Source: Arenicola marina (Eukaryota > Annelida > Polychaeta > Arenicolidae). Taken from it: 64,000 bases of DNA. A program made the translations under genes and the position numbers. The notes under the pieces were generated by a model. It was not told the DNA's origin and ran no database searches. It saw only the letters and a list, made by a program, of their open reading frames with translations. Positions 53,536-64,000 of this stretch are shown piece by piece (position 1 is the stretch's first letter; each line of letters opens with the position of its first letter). Where the stretch lies: contig OZ025255.1 of assembly GCA_964019135.1 (NCBI GenBank), positions 5,084,001 through 5,148,000 on the forward strand, written 5' to 3'.

Positions 53536-55262
53536 ACTACATGTACAATGTGTCACCGCTATGACGTCAGTACTACATGTACAATGTGTCACCGCCCTGA
53601 CGTCAGTACTACATGTACAAGGTGTCACCGCCCTGACGTCAGTACTACATGTACAATGTGTCACCGCCCTGACGTCAGTACTACATGTACAATGTGTCAC
53701 CGCCCTGACGTCAGTACTGCATGTACAAAGTGTCACCGCCCTGACGTCAGTACTACATGTACACTGTGTCACCGCCCTGACGTCAGTACTACATGTACAA
53801 TGTGTCACCGCCCTGACGTCAGTACTACATGTACAAGGTGTCACCGCCCTGACGTCAGTATTACATGTACACTGTGTCACCGCCCTGACGTCAGTACTAC
53901 ATGTACACTGTGTCACCGCCCTGACGACAGTACTACATGTACACTGTGTCACCGCCCCGACCTCAGTACTACATGTACACTGTGTCACCGCCCTGACGTC
54001 AGTACTGCATGTACACTGTGTCACCGCCCTGACGTCAGTACTACATGTACACTGTGTCACCGCCCTGACGTCAGTACTACATGTACACTGTGTCACCGCC
54101 CTGACGTCAGTACTACATGTACACTGTGTCACCGCCCTGACGTCAGTACTACATGTACACTGTGTCACCGCCCTGACGTCAGTACTACATGTACAAGTTG
54201 TCACCGACCTGACGTCAGTACTACATGTACACTGTGTCACCGCCCTGGCGTCAGTACTACATGTACACTGTGTCACCGCCCTGACGTCAGTACTACATGT
54301 ACAAGGTGTCACAGCCCTGACGTCAGTACTACATGTACAATGTGTCACCGCCCTGACGTCAGTACTACATGTACACTGTGTCAAAGCCCTGGCGTCAGTA
54401 CTACATGTACACTGTGTCACCGCCCTGACGTCAGTACTACATGTACAAGGTGTCACCGCCCTGACGTCAGTACTACATATGCAAGATGTCACCGCCCCGA
54501 CGTCAGTACTACATGTACACTGTGTCACCGCCCTGACGTCAGTACTGCATGTACACTGTGTCACCGCCCTGACGTCAGTACTACATGTACACTGTGTCAC
54601 CGCCCCGACGTCAGTACTACATGTACACTGTGTCACCGCCCTGACGTCAGTACTACATGTACACTGTGTCAACGCCCTGACGTCAGTACTACATGTACAC
54701 TGTGTCACCGCCCTGACGTCAGTACTACATGTACAATGTGTCACCGCCCTGACGTCAGTACTATATGCACACTGTGTCACCGCCCTGACGTCAGTACTAC
54801 ATGTACACTGTGTCACCGCCCTGACGTCAGTACTACATGTACACTGTGTCACCGCCCTGACGACAGTACTACATGTACACTGTGTCACCGCCCTGACGTC
54901 AGTACTACATGTACAATGTGTCACCGCCCTGACGTCAGTACTACATGTACAATGTGTCACCGCCCTGACGTCAGTACTGCATGTACAAGGTGTCACCGCC
55001 CTGACGTCAGTACTACATGTACAATGTGTCACCGCCCTGACGTCAGTACTACATCTACACTGTATCACCGCCCTGACGTCAGTACTACATGTACATTGTG
55101 TAACCGCCCTGACGTCAGTACTGCATGTACACTGTGTCACCACCCTGACGTCAGTACTACATGTACACTGTGTCACCGCCCTGACGTCAGTACTATATGT
55201 ACACTGTGTCACCGCCCTGACGTCAGTACTACATGTACAATGTGTCACCGCCCTGACGTCAG
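53536..55262. repeat. Block of 48 monomers, first of a threefold copy
   Basis: The first 1.5 kb recurs at 55263 onward (offset 1,727) and at 59509 onward (offset 5,973). Markers are GCATGTACAAAGTG near 53718, CTGACGACAGTAC near 53932, ACATATGCAAG near 54476 and ACATCTACACTGTATC near 55050. After the last marker this copy switches to the ACATTGTGTAACC tail also seen at the end of 52205-53535, so it is a fusion. Confidence 0.85.
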
Positions 55263-58177
55263 ACTACATGTACAATGTGTCACCGCTATGACGTCAGTAC
55301 TACATGTACAATGTGTCACCGCCCTGACGTCAGTACTACATGTACAAGGTGTCACCGCCCTGACGTCAGTACTACATGTACAATGTGTCACCGCCCTGAC
55401 GTCAGTACTACATGTACAATGTGTCACCGCCCTGACGTCAGTACTGCATGTACAAAGTGTCACCGCCCTGACGTCAGTACTACATGTACACTGTGTCACC
55501 GCCCTGACGTCAGTACTACATGTACAATGTGTCACCGCCCTGACGTCAGTACTACATGTACAAGGTGTCACCGCCCTGACGTCAGTATTACATGTACACT
55601 GTGTCACCGCCCTGACGTCAGTACTACATGTACACTGTGTCACCGCCCTGACGACAGTACTACATGTACACTGTGTCACCGCCCCGACCTCAGTACTACA
55701 TGTACACTGTGTCACCGCCCTGACGTCAGTACTGCATGTACACTGTGTCACCGCCCTGACGTCAGTACTACATGTACACTGTGTCACCGCCCTGACGTCA
55801 GTACTACATGTACACTGTGTCACCGCCCTGACGTCAGTACTACATGTACACTGTGTCACCGCCCTGACGTCAGTACTACATGTACACTGTGTCACCGCCC
55901 TGACGTCAGTACTACATGTACAAGTTGTCACCGACCTGACGTCAGTACTACATGTACACTGTGTCACCGCCCTGGCGTCAGTACTACATGTACACTGTGT
56001 CACCGCCCTGACGTCAGTACTACATGTACAAGGTGTCACAGCCCTGACGTCAGTACTACATGTACAATGTGTCACCGCCCTGACGTCAGTACTACATGTA
56101 CACTGTGTCAAAGCCCTGGCGTCAGTACTACATGTACACTGTGTCACCGCCCTGACGTCAGTACTACATGTACAAGGTGTCACCGCCCTGACGTCAGTAC
56201 TACATATGCAAGATGTCACCGCCCCGACGTCAGTACTACATGTACACTGTGTCACCGCCCTGACGTCAGTACTGCATGTACACTGTGTCACCGCCCTGAC
56301 GTCAGTACTACATGTACACTGTGTCACCGCCCCGACGTCAGTACTACATGTACACTGTGTCACCGCCCTGACGTCAGTACTACATGTACACTGTGTCAAC
56401 GCCCTGACGTCAGTACTACATGTACACTGTGTCACCGCCCTGACGTCAGTACTACATGTACAATGTGTCACCGCCCTGACGTCAGTACTATATGCACACT
56501 GTGTCACCGCCCTGACGTCAGTACTACATGTACACTGTGTCACCGCCCTGACGTCAGTACTACATGTACACTGTGTCACCGCCCTGACGACAGTACTACA
56601 TGTACACTGTGTCACCGCCCTGACGTCAGTACTACATGTACAATGTGTCACCGCCCTGACGTCAGTACTACATGTACAATGTGTCACCGCCCTGACGTCA
56701 GTACTGCATGTACAAGGTGTCACCGCCCTGACGTCAGTACTACATGTACAATGTGTCACCGCCCTGACGTCAGTACTACATCTACACTGTATCACCACCC
56801 TGACGTCAGTACTACATGTACACTGTGTCACCGCCCTGACGTCAGTACTACATGTACAATGTGTCACCGCCCTGACGTCAGTACTACATGTACAAGGTGT
56901 CACCGCCCTGACGTCAGTATTACATGTACACTGTGTCACCGCCCTGACGTCAGTACTACATGTACACTGTGTCACCGCCCTGACGTCAGTACTACATGTA
57001 CACTGTGTCACCGCCCCGACGTCAGTACTACATGTACACTGTGTCACCGCCCTGACGTCAGTACTGCATGTACACTGTGTCACCGCCCTGACGTCAGTAC
57101 TACATGTACACTGTGTCACCGCCCTGACGTCAGTACTACATGTACAATGTGTCACCGCTCTGACTTCAGTACTACATGTACACTCTGTCACCGCCCTGAC
57201 GTCAGTACTACATGTACAATGTGTCACCGCCCTGACGTCAGTACTACATGTACACTGTGTCAAAGCCCTGGCGTCAGTACTACATGTACACTGTGTCACC
57301 GCCCTGACGTCAGTACTACATGTACAAGGTGTCACCGCCCTGACGTCAGTACTACATGTGCAAGATGTCACCGCCCCGACGTCAGTACTACATGTACACT
57401 GTGTCACCGCCCTGACGTCAGTACTGCATGTACAAGGTGTCACCGCCCTGACGTCAGTACTACATGTACACTGTGTCACCGCCCTGACGTCAATACTACA
57501 TGTACACTGTGTCACCGCCCTGACGTCAGTACTACATGTACACTGTGCCACCGCCCTGACGTCAGTACTACATGTACAATGTGTCACCGCCCTGACGTCA
57601 GTACTACATGTACACTGTGTCACCGCCCTGACGTCAGTAGTACATGTACAATGTGTCACCGCCCTGACGTCAGTACTACATGTACACTGTGTCACCGCCC
57701 TGACGTCAGTACTACATGTACAATGTGTCACCGCCCTGACGTCAGTACCACATGTACACTGTGTCACCGCCCTGACGTCAGTACTACATGTACAATGTGT
57801 CACCGCCCTGACGTCAGTACTACATGTACACTGTGTCACCGCCCTGACGTCAGTACTACATGTACAATGTGTCACGGCCCTGACGTCAGTACTACATGTA
57901 CACTGTGTCACCGCCCTGACGTCAGTACTACATGTACACTGTGTCACCGCCCTGACGTCAGTACCACATGTACACTGTGTCACCGCCCTGACGTCAGTAC
58001 TACATGTACAAGTTGTCACCGACCTGACGTCAGTACTACATGTACACTGTGTCACCGCCCTGACGTCAGTACTACATGTACAAGGTGTCACCGCCCCGAC
58101 GTCAGTACTACATGTGCAAGATGTCACCGCCCTGACGTCAGTACTACATGTACACTGTGTCACCGCCCTGACGTCAG
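55263..58177. repeat. Block of 81 monomers, second copy with longer tail
   Basis: From the start to about 57,420 it matches 59508-61,665 at 4,245 bp, including CGCTCTGACTTCAG at 57157 and 61401. After that it joins the 5,973-bp pair with 51,480 onward. GTAGTACATG near 57638 is private. The closing mark at 58178 follows CACTG. Confidence 0.85.
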
Positions 58178-59508
58178 ACTACATGTACAATGTGTCACCG
58201 CTATGACGTCAGTACTACATGTACAATGTGTCACCGCCCTGACGTCAGTACTATATGTACAAGGTGTCACCGCCCTGGCGTCAGTACTACATGTACAATG
58301 TGTCACCGCCCTGACGTCAGTACTACATGTACAATGTGTCACCGCCCTGACGTCAGTACTACATGAACAATGTGTCACCGCCCTGACGTCAGTACTGCAT
58401 GTACAAGGTGTCACCGCCTTGACGTCAGTACTACATGTACACTGTGTCACCGCCCTGACGTCAGTACTACATGTACACTGTGTAACCGCCCCGACGTCAG
58501 TACTACATGTACACTGTGTCACCGCCCTGACGTCAGTACTACATGTACACTGTGTCACCGCCCTGACGTCAGTACTATATGTACACTGTGTCACCGCCCT
58601 GACGTCAATACTACATGTACACTGTGTCACCGCCCTGACGTCAGTACTATATGTACACTGTGTCACCGCCCTGACGTCAGTACTACATGTACACTGTGTC
58701 ACCGCCCTGACGTCAGTGCTACATGTACACTGTGTCACCGCCCCGACGTCAGTACTACATGTACACTGTGTCACCGCCCTGACGTCAGTACTGCATGTAC
58801 ACTGTGTCACCGCCCTGACGTCAGTACTACATGTACACTGTGTCACCGCCCTGACGTCAGTACTACATGTACACTGTGTCACCGCCCTGACGTCAGTACT
58901 ACATGTACACTGTGTCAACGCCCTGACGTCAGTACTACATGTACACTGTGTCACCGCCCTGACGTCAGTACTACATGTACAATGTGTCACCGCCCTGACG
59001 TCAGTACTATATGCACACTGTGTCACCGCCCTGACGTCAGTACTACATGTACACTGTGTCACCGCCCTGACGTCAGTACTACATGTACACTGTGTCACCG
59101 CCCCGACGTCAGTACTACATGTACACTGTGTCACCGCCCTGACGTCAGTACTACATGTACAATGTGTCACCGCCCTGACGTCAGTACTACATGTACATTG
59201 TGTCACCGCCCTGACGTCAGTACCGCATGTACCCTGTGTCACCGCCCTGACGTCAGTTCTACATGTACACTGTGTCACCGCCCTGACGTCAGTACTATAT
59301 GTACACTGTGTCACCGCCCTGACGTCAGTACTACATGTACATTGTGTAACCGCCCTGACGTCAGTACTGCATGTACACTGTGTCACCACCCTGACGTCAG
59401 TACTACATGTACACTGTGTCACCGCCCTGACGTCAGTACTATATGTACACTGTGTCACCGCCCTGACGTCAGTACTACATGTACAATGTGTCACCGCCCT
59501 GACGTCAG
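58178..59508. repeat. Block of 37 monomers, copy 2
   Basis: Second copy of 52205-53535, with ACATGAACAATG at 58361, ACCGCATGTACC at 59223 and CAGTTCTAC at 59254. No difference seen by eye, so it is among the youngest duplications in the window. Confidence 0.9.
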
Positions 59509-62500
59509 ACTACATGTACAATGTGTCACCGCTATGACGTCAGTACTACATGTACAATGTGTCACCGCCCTGACGTCAGTACTACATGTACAAGGTGTCA
59601 CCGCCCTGACGTCAGTACTACATGTACAATGTGTCACCGCCCTGACGTCAGTACTACATGTACAATGTGTCACCGCCCTGACGTCAGTACTGCATGTACA
59701 AAGTGTCACCGCCCTGACGTCAGTACTACATGTACACTGTGTCACCGCCCTGACGTCAGTACTACATGTACAATGTGTCACCGCCCTGACGTCAGTACTA
59801 CATGTACAAGGTGTCACCGCCCTGACGTCAGTATTACATGTACACTGTGTCACCGCCCTGACGTCAGTACTACATGTACACTGTGTCACCGCCCTGACGA
59901 CAGTACTACATGTACACTGTGTCACCGCCCCGACCTCAGTACTACATGTACACTGTGTCACCGCCCTGACGTCAGTACTGCATGTACACTGTGTCACCGC
60001 CCTGACGTCAGTACTACATGTACACTGTGTCACCGCCCTGACGTCAGTACTACATGTACACTGTGTCACCGCCCTGACGTCAGTACTACATGTACACTGT
60101 GTCACCGCCCTGACGTCAGTACTACATGTACACTGTGTCACCGCCCTGACGTCAGTACTACATGTACAAGTTGTCACCGACCTGACGTCAGTACTACATG
60201 TACACTGTGTCACCGCCCTGGCGTCAGTACTACATGTACACTGTGTCACCGCCCTGACGTCAGTACTACATGTACAAGGTGTCACAGCCCTGACGTCAGT
60301 ACTACATGTACAATGTGTCACCGCCCTGACGTCAGTACTACATGTACACTGTGTCAAAGCCCTGGCGTCAGTACTACATGTACACTGTGTCACCGCCCTG
60401 ACGTCAGTACTACATGTACAAGGTGTCACCGCCCTGACGTCAGTACTACATATGCAAGATGTCACCGCCCCGACGTCAGTACTACATGTACACTGTGTCA
60501 CCGCCCTGACGTCAGTACTGCATGTACACTGTGTCACCGCCCTGACGTCAGTACTACATGTACACTGTGTCACCGCCCCGACGTCAGTACTACATGTACA
60601 CTGTGTCACCGCCCTGACGTCAGTACTACATGTACACTGTGTCAACGCCCTGACGTCAGTACTACATGTACACTGTGTCACCGCCCTGACGTCAGTACTA
60701 CATGTACAATGTGTCACCGCCCTGACGTCAGTACTATATGCACACTGTGTCACCGCCCTGACGTCAGTACTACATGTACACTGTGTCACCGCCCTGACGT
60801 CAGTACTACATGTACACTGTGTCACCGCCCTGACGACAGTACTACATGTACACTGTGTCACCGCCCTGACGTCAGTACTACATGTACAATGTGTCACCGC
60901 CCTGACGTCAGTACTACATGTACAATGTGTCACCGCCCTGACGTCAGTACTGCATGTACAAGGTGTCACCGCCCTGACGTCAGTACTACATGTACAATGT
61001 GTCACCGCCCTGACGTCAGTACTACATCTACACTGTATCACCACCCTGACGTCAGTACTACATGTACACTGTGTCACCGCCCTGACGTCAGTACTACATG
61101 TACAATGTGTCACCGCCCTGACGTCAGTACTACATGTACAAGGTGTCACCGCCCTGACGTCAGTATTACATGTACACTGTGTCACCGCCCTGACGTCAGT
61201 ACTACATGTACACTGTGTCACCGCCCTGACGTCAGTACTACATGTACACTGTGTCACCGCCCCGACGTCAGTACTACATGTACACTGTGTCACCGCCCTG
61301 ACGTCAGTACTGCATGTACACTGTGTCACCGCCCTGACGTCAGTACTACATGTACACTGTGTCACCGCCCTGACGTCAGTACTACATGTACAATGTGTCA
61401 CCGCTCTGACTTCAGTACTACATGTACACTCTGTCACCGCCCTGACGTCAGTACTACATGTACAATGTGTCACCGCCCTGACGTCAGTACTACATGTACA
61501 CTGTGTCAAAGCCCTGGCGTCAGTACTACATGTACACTGTGTCACCGCCCTGACGTCAGTACTACATGTACAAGGTGTCACCGCCCTGACGTCAGTACTA
61601 CATGTGCAAGATGTCACCGCCCCGACGTCAGTACTACATGTACACTGTGTCACCGCCCTGACGTCAGTACTGCATGTACACTGTGTCACCGCCCTGACGT
61701 CAGTACTGCATGTACAAGGTGTCACCGCCCTGACGTCAGTACTACATGTACAATGTGTCACCGCCCTGACGTCAGTACTACATCTACACTGTATCACCAC
61801 CCTGACGTCAGTACTACATGTACACTGTGTCACCGCCCTGACGTCAGTACTACATGTACAATGTGTCACCGCCCTGACGTCAGTACTACATGTACAAGGT
61901 GTCACCGCCCTGACGTCAGTATTACATGTACACTGTGTCACCGCCCTGACGTCAGTACTACATGTACACTGTGTCACCGCCCTGACGTCAGTACTACATG
62001 TACACTGTGTCACCGCCCCGACGTCAGTACTACATGTACACTGTGTCACCGCCCTGACGTCAGTACTGCATGTACACTGTGTCACCGCCCTGACGTCAGT
62101 ACTACATGTACACTGTGTCACCGCCCTGACGTCAGTACTACATGTACAATGTGTCACCGCTCTGACGTCAGTACTACATGTACAAGGTGTCACAGCCCTG
62201 ACGTCAGTACTACATGTACAATGTGTCACCGCCCTGACGTCAGTACTACATGTACACTGTGTCAAAGCCCTGGCGTCAGTACTACATGTACACTGTGTCA
62301 CCGCCCTGACGTCAGTACTACATGTACAAGGTGTCACCGCCCTGACGTCAGTACTACATGTGCAAGATGTCACCGCCCCGACGTCAGTACTACATGTACA
62401 CTGTGTCACCGCCCTGACGTCAGTACTACATGTACACTGTGTCACCGCCCCGACGTCAGTACTACATGTACACTGTGTCACCGCCCTGACGTCAGTACTG

Positions 62501-63107
62501 CATGTACACTGTGTCACCGCCCTGACGTCAGTACTACATGTACACTGTGTCACCGCCCTGACGTCAGTACTACATGTACAATGTGTCACCGCCCTGACGT
62601 CAGTACTACATGTACACTCTGTCACCACCCTGACGTCAGTACTACATGTACAATGCGTCACCGCCCTGACGTCAGTACTACATGTACACTGTGTCACCGC
62701 CCTGACGTCAGTACTACATGTACAATGTGTCACCGCCCTGACGTCAGTACCACATGTACACTGTGTCACCGCCCTGACGTCAGTACTACATGTACAATGT
62801 GTCACCGCCCTGACGTCAGTACTACATGTACACTGTGTCACCGCCCTGACGTCAGTACTACATGTACAATGTGTCACCGCCCTGACGTCAGTACTACATG
62901 TACACTGTGTCACCGCCCTGACGTCAGTACTACATGTACAAGTTGTCACCGACCTGACGTCAGTACTACATGTACACTGTGTCACCGCCCTGACGTCAGT
63001 ACTACATGTACAAGGTGTCACCGCCCCGACGTCAGTACTACATGTGCAAGATGTCACCGCCCTGACGTCAGTACTACATGTACACTGTGTCACCGCCCTG
63101 ACGTCAG
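59509..63107. repeat. Block of 100 monomers, third copy
   Basis: Starts with the third copy of the CAAAGTG-headed stretch. ACATCTACACTGTATC lies at about 61024 and again near 61780, so the part containing it was copied again locally at about 756 bp. A reduced cassette starts at 62651. The closing mark at 63108 follows CACTG. Confidence 0.85.
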
Positions 63108-64000
63108 ACTACATGTACAATGTGTCACCGCTATGACGTCAGTACTACATGTACAATGTGTCACCGCCCTGACGTCAGTACTATATGTACAAGGTGTCAC
63201 CGCCCTGGCGTCAGTACTACATGTACAATGTGTCACCGCCCTGACGTCAGTACTACATGTACAATGTGTCACCGCCCTGACGTCAGTACTACATGTACAA
63301 TGTGTCACCGCCCTGACGTCAGTACTGCATGTACAAGGTGTCACCGCCTTGACGTCAGTACTACATGTACACTGTGTCACCGCCCTGACGTCAGTACTAC
63401 ATGTACACTGTGTAACCGCCCCGACGTCAGTACTACATGTACACTGTGTCACCGCCCTGACGTCAGTACTACATGTACACTGTGTCACCGCCCTGACGTC
63501 AGTACTATATGTACACTGTGTCACCGCCCTGACGTCAATACTACATGTACACTGTGTCACCGCCCTGACGTCAGTACTATATGTACACTGTGTCACCGCC
63601 CTGACGTCAGTACTACATGTACACTGTGTCACCGCCCTGACGTCAGTACTACATGTACACTGTGTCACCGCCCCGACGTCAGTACTACATGTACACTGTG
63701 TCACCGCCCTGACGTCAGTACTGCATGTACACTGTGTCACCGCCCTGACGTCAGTACTACATGTACACTGTGTCACCGCCCCGACGTCAGTACTACATGT
63801 ACACTGTGTCACCGCCCTGACGTCAGTACTACATGTACACTGTGTCAACGCCCTGACGTCAGTACTACATGTACACTGTGTCACCGCCCTGACGTCAGTA
63901 CTACATGTACAATGTGTCACCGCCCTGACGTCAGTACTATATGCACACTGTGTCACCGCCCTGACGTCAGTACTACATGTACACTGTGTCACCGCCCTGA
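63108..64000. repeat. Last 24 monomers plus 29 bases, cut by window edge
   Basis: Repeats the head of 52205-53535 and 58178-59508 (ACTATATGTACAAGG with CTGGCG) but with ACATGTACAATG where those have ACATGAACAATG, and a CCCCGACG monomer near 63780 where they have CCCTGACG. It is therefore an older relative. The sequence stops inside a monomer at CCCTGA. Confidence 0.85.

Larger units (their letters stand above)
1..64000. repeat. 36-bp satellite array, about 1,778 monomers
   Basis: Every line of the window is built from one 36-bp unit; positions 73-108 are a typical copy. Within the unit, positions 3-10 are the palindrome TACATGTA, 7-12 are TGTACA, 21-26 are CCGCCC, 26-35 are the palindrome CTGACGTCAG, and the end plus the next start gives AGTACT. 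The unit has 8 A, 12 C, 7 G and 9 T. Most variation is substitution, concentrated at unit positions 13-15 (CTG, ATG, AGG, ACG, AGT, AGC, CAG). Net length is accounted for by 1,778 full units, 37 single-base deletions and a 29-base partial unit at the right edge. There is no unique sequence at either end, so total array length is unknown. The family is not recognised. A eukaryotic satellite or very large minisatellite is the best reading. Confidence 0.98.

Noticed and set aside
1-64000. CRISPR array, since the period is 36 bp
   Set aside because: Typical repeat length for CRISPR, but there are no unique spacers. The whole period is repeat, with no cas genes nearby.
1-64000. Zinc-finger or other Cys/His domain repeats
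   Set aside because: CHRPDVSTTCTL has C and H but no C-x2-4-C ... H-x3-5-H pattern, and the unit is far too short for a classical finger.
1-64000. Telomere or rDNA spacer repeat
   Set aside because: No TTAGGG-like unit, and no rRNA or promoter sequence seen. A spacer origin cannot be excluded but has no support.
1-64000. Retroelement or DNA transposon inside the array
   Set aside because: No block departs from the monomer long enough to hold one, and no coding, terminal repeat or poly-A signal is seen.
1-64000. G-quadruplex or i-motif array
   Set aside because: Each monomer has only one run of three G or C bases, 36 bp apart, which is too sparse.
1-64000. Inverted segments (head-to-head monomers)
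   Set aside because: I looked for the reverse-complement phase (for example GGGCGGTGACAC on the + strand) and saw none; all monomers point the same way.
1-64000. Naming the species from the repeat
   Set aside because: I do not recognise the monomer, and nothing else in the window is informative.

Overview
The whole window is one uninterrupted tandem array of a 36-bp repeat. I see no flanking unique sequence, no ordinary gene, no RNA gene and no recognisable transposon. Position 1 falls at the start of a monomer and position 64000 falls 29 bases into one, so the array runs out of the window on both sides. Counting between phase marks gives 1,778 complete monomers plus that partial one. Positions 73-108 are a good example of the common monomer, which is about 53% G+C and C-rich on the + strand. 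Tens of kilobases of a high-copy minisatellite-type repeat with higher-order structure point to eukaryotic nuclear satellite DNA (centromeric, subtelomeric or interspersed). I do not recognise the family and cannot name the organism.

Layout. The array keeps 36-bp register almost perfectly. The net length is explained by exactly 37 one-base deletions. Thirty-five of these are the same event: a 35-bp monomer lacking the T in CAGTACT, followed by a monomer reading CGCTATGACG instead of CGCCCTGACG. These paired marks cut the window into 36 blocks of 7 to 240 monomers. The marks fall into two classes by the last monomer before the mark (CACTG or CAATG), and each class has its own following monomers, so the marks were copied together with their surroundings. 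The left part (about 1-36.4 kb) has many runs of monomers with CTGGCGTCAG and six copies of a GTAAATAC variant. The right part (about 36.4-64 kb) has few such runs and carries GTCAATAC at most of the matching places.

On top of this lie large, very similar duplications. They include a 3,740-bp tandem copy (about 20.6-24.3 and 24.3-28.0 kb), a 3,168-bp (88-monomer) tandem copy (about 28.5-31.7 and 31.7-34.8 kb), a 3.6-kb copy at 5,973-bp spacing (about 51.5-55.06 and 57.45-61.03 kb), copies at 1,727- and 4,245-bp spacing, and a 3-kb copy linking the left edge to 17.9-21.0 kb. A diverged stretch of about 340 bp that starts with CAATGCG recurs 18 times as a landmark.

Function. Nothing here works as a set of genes. 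Because 36 is a multiple of three, three of the six frames stay open in the consensus and give very long repetitive reading frames on both strands. I treat these as arithmetic by-products. The most interesting sequence property is that a typical monomer contains a full palindromic cAMP-response element (TGACGTCA) directly next to a GC-box core (CCGCCC, i.e. GGGCGG on the minus strand), so the window offers well over a thousand potential CREB/ATF sites in phase. Any biological role for this is inference.
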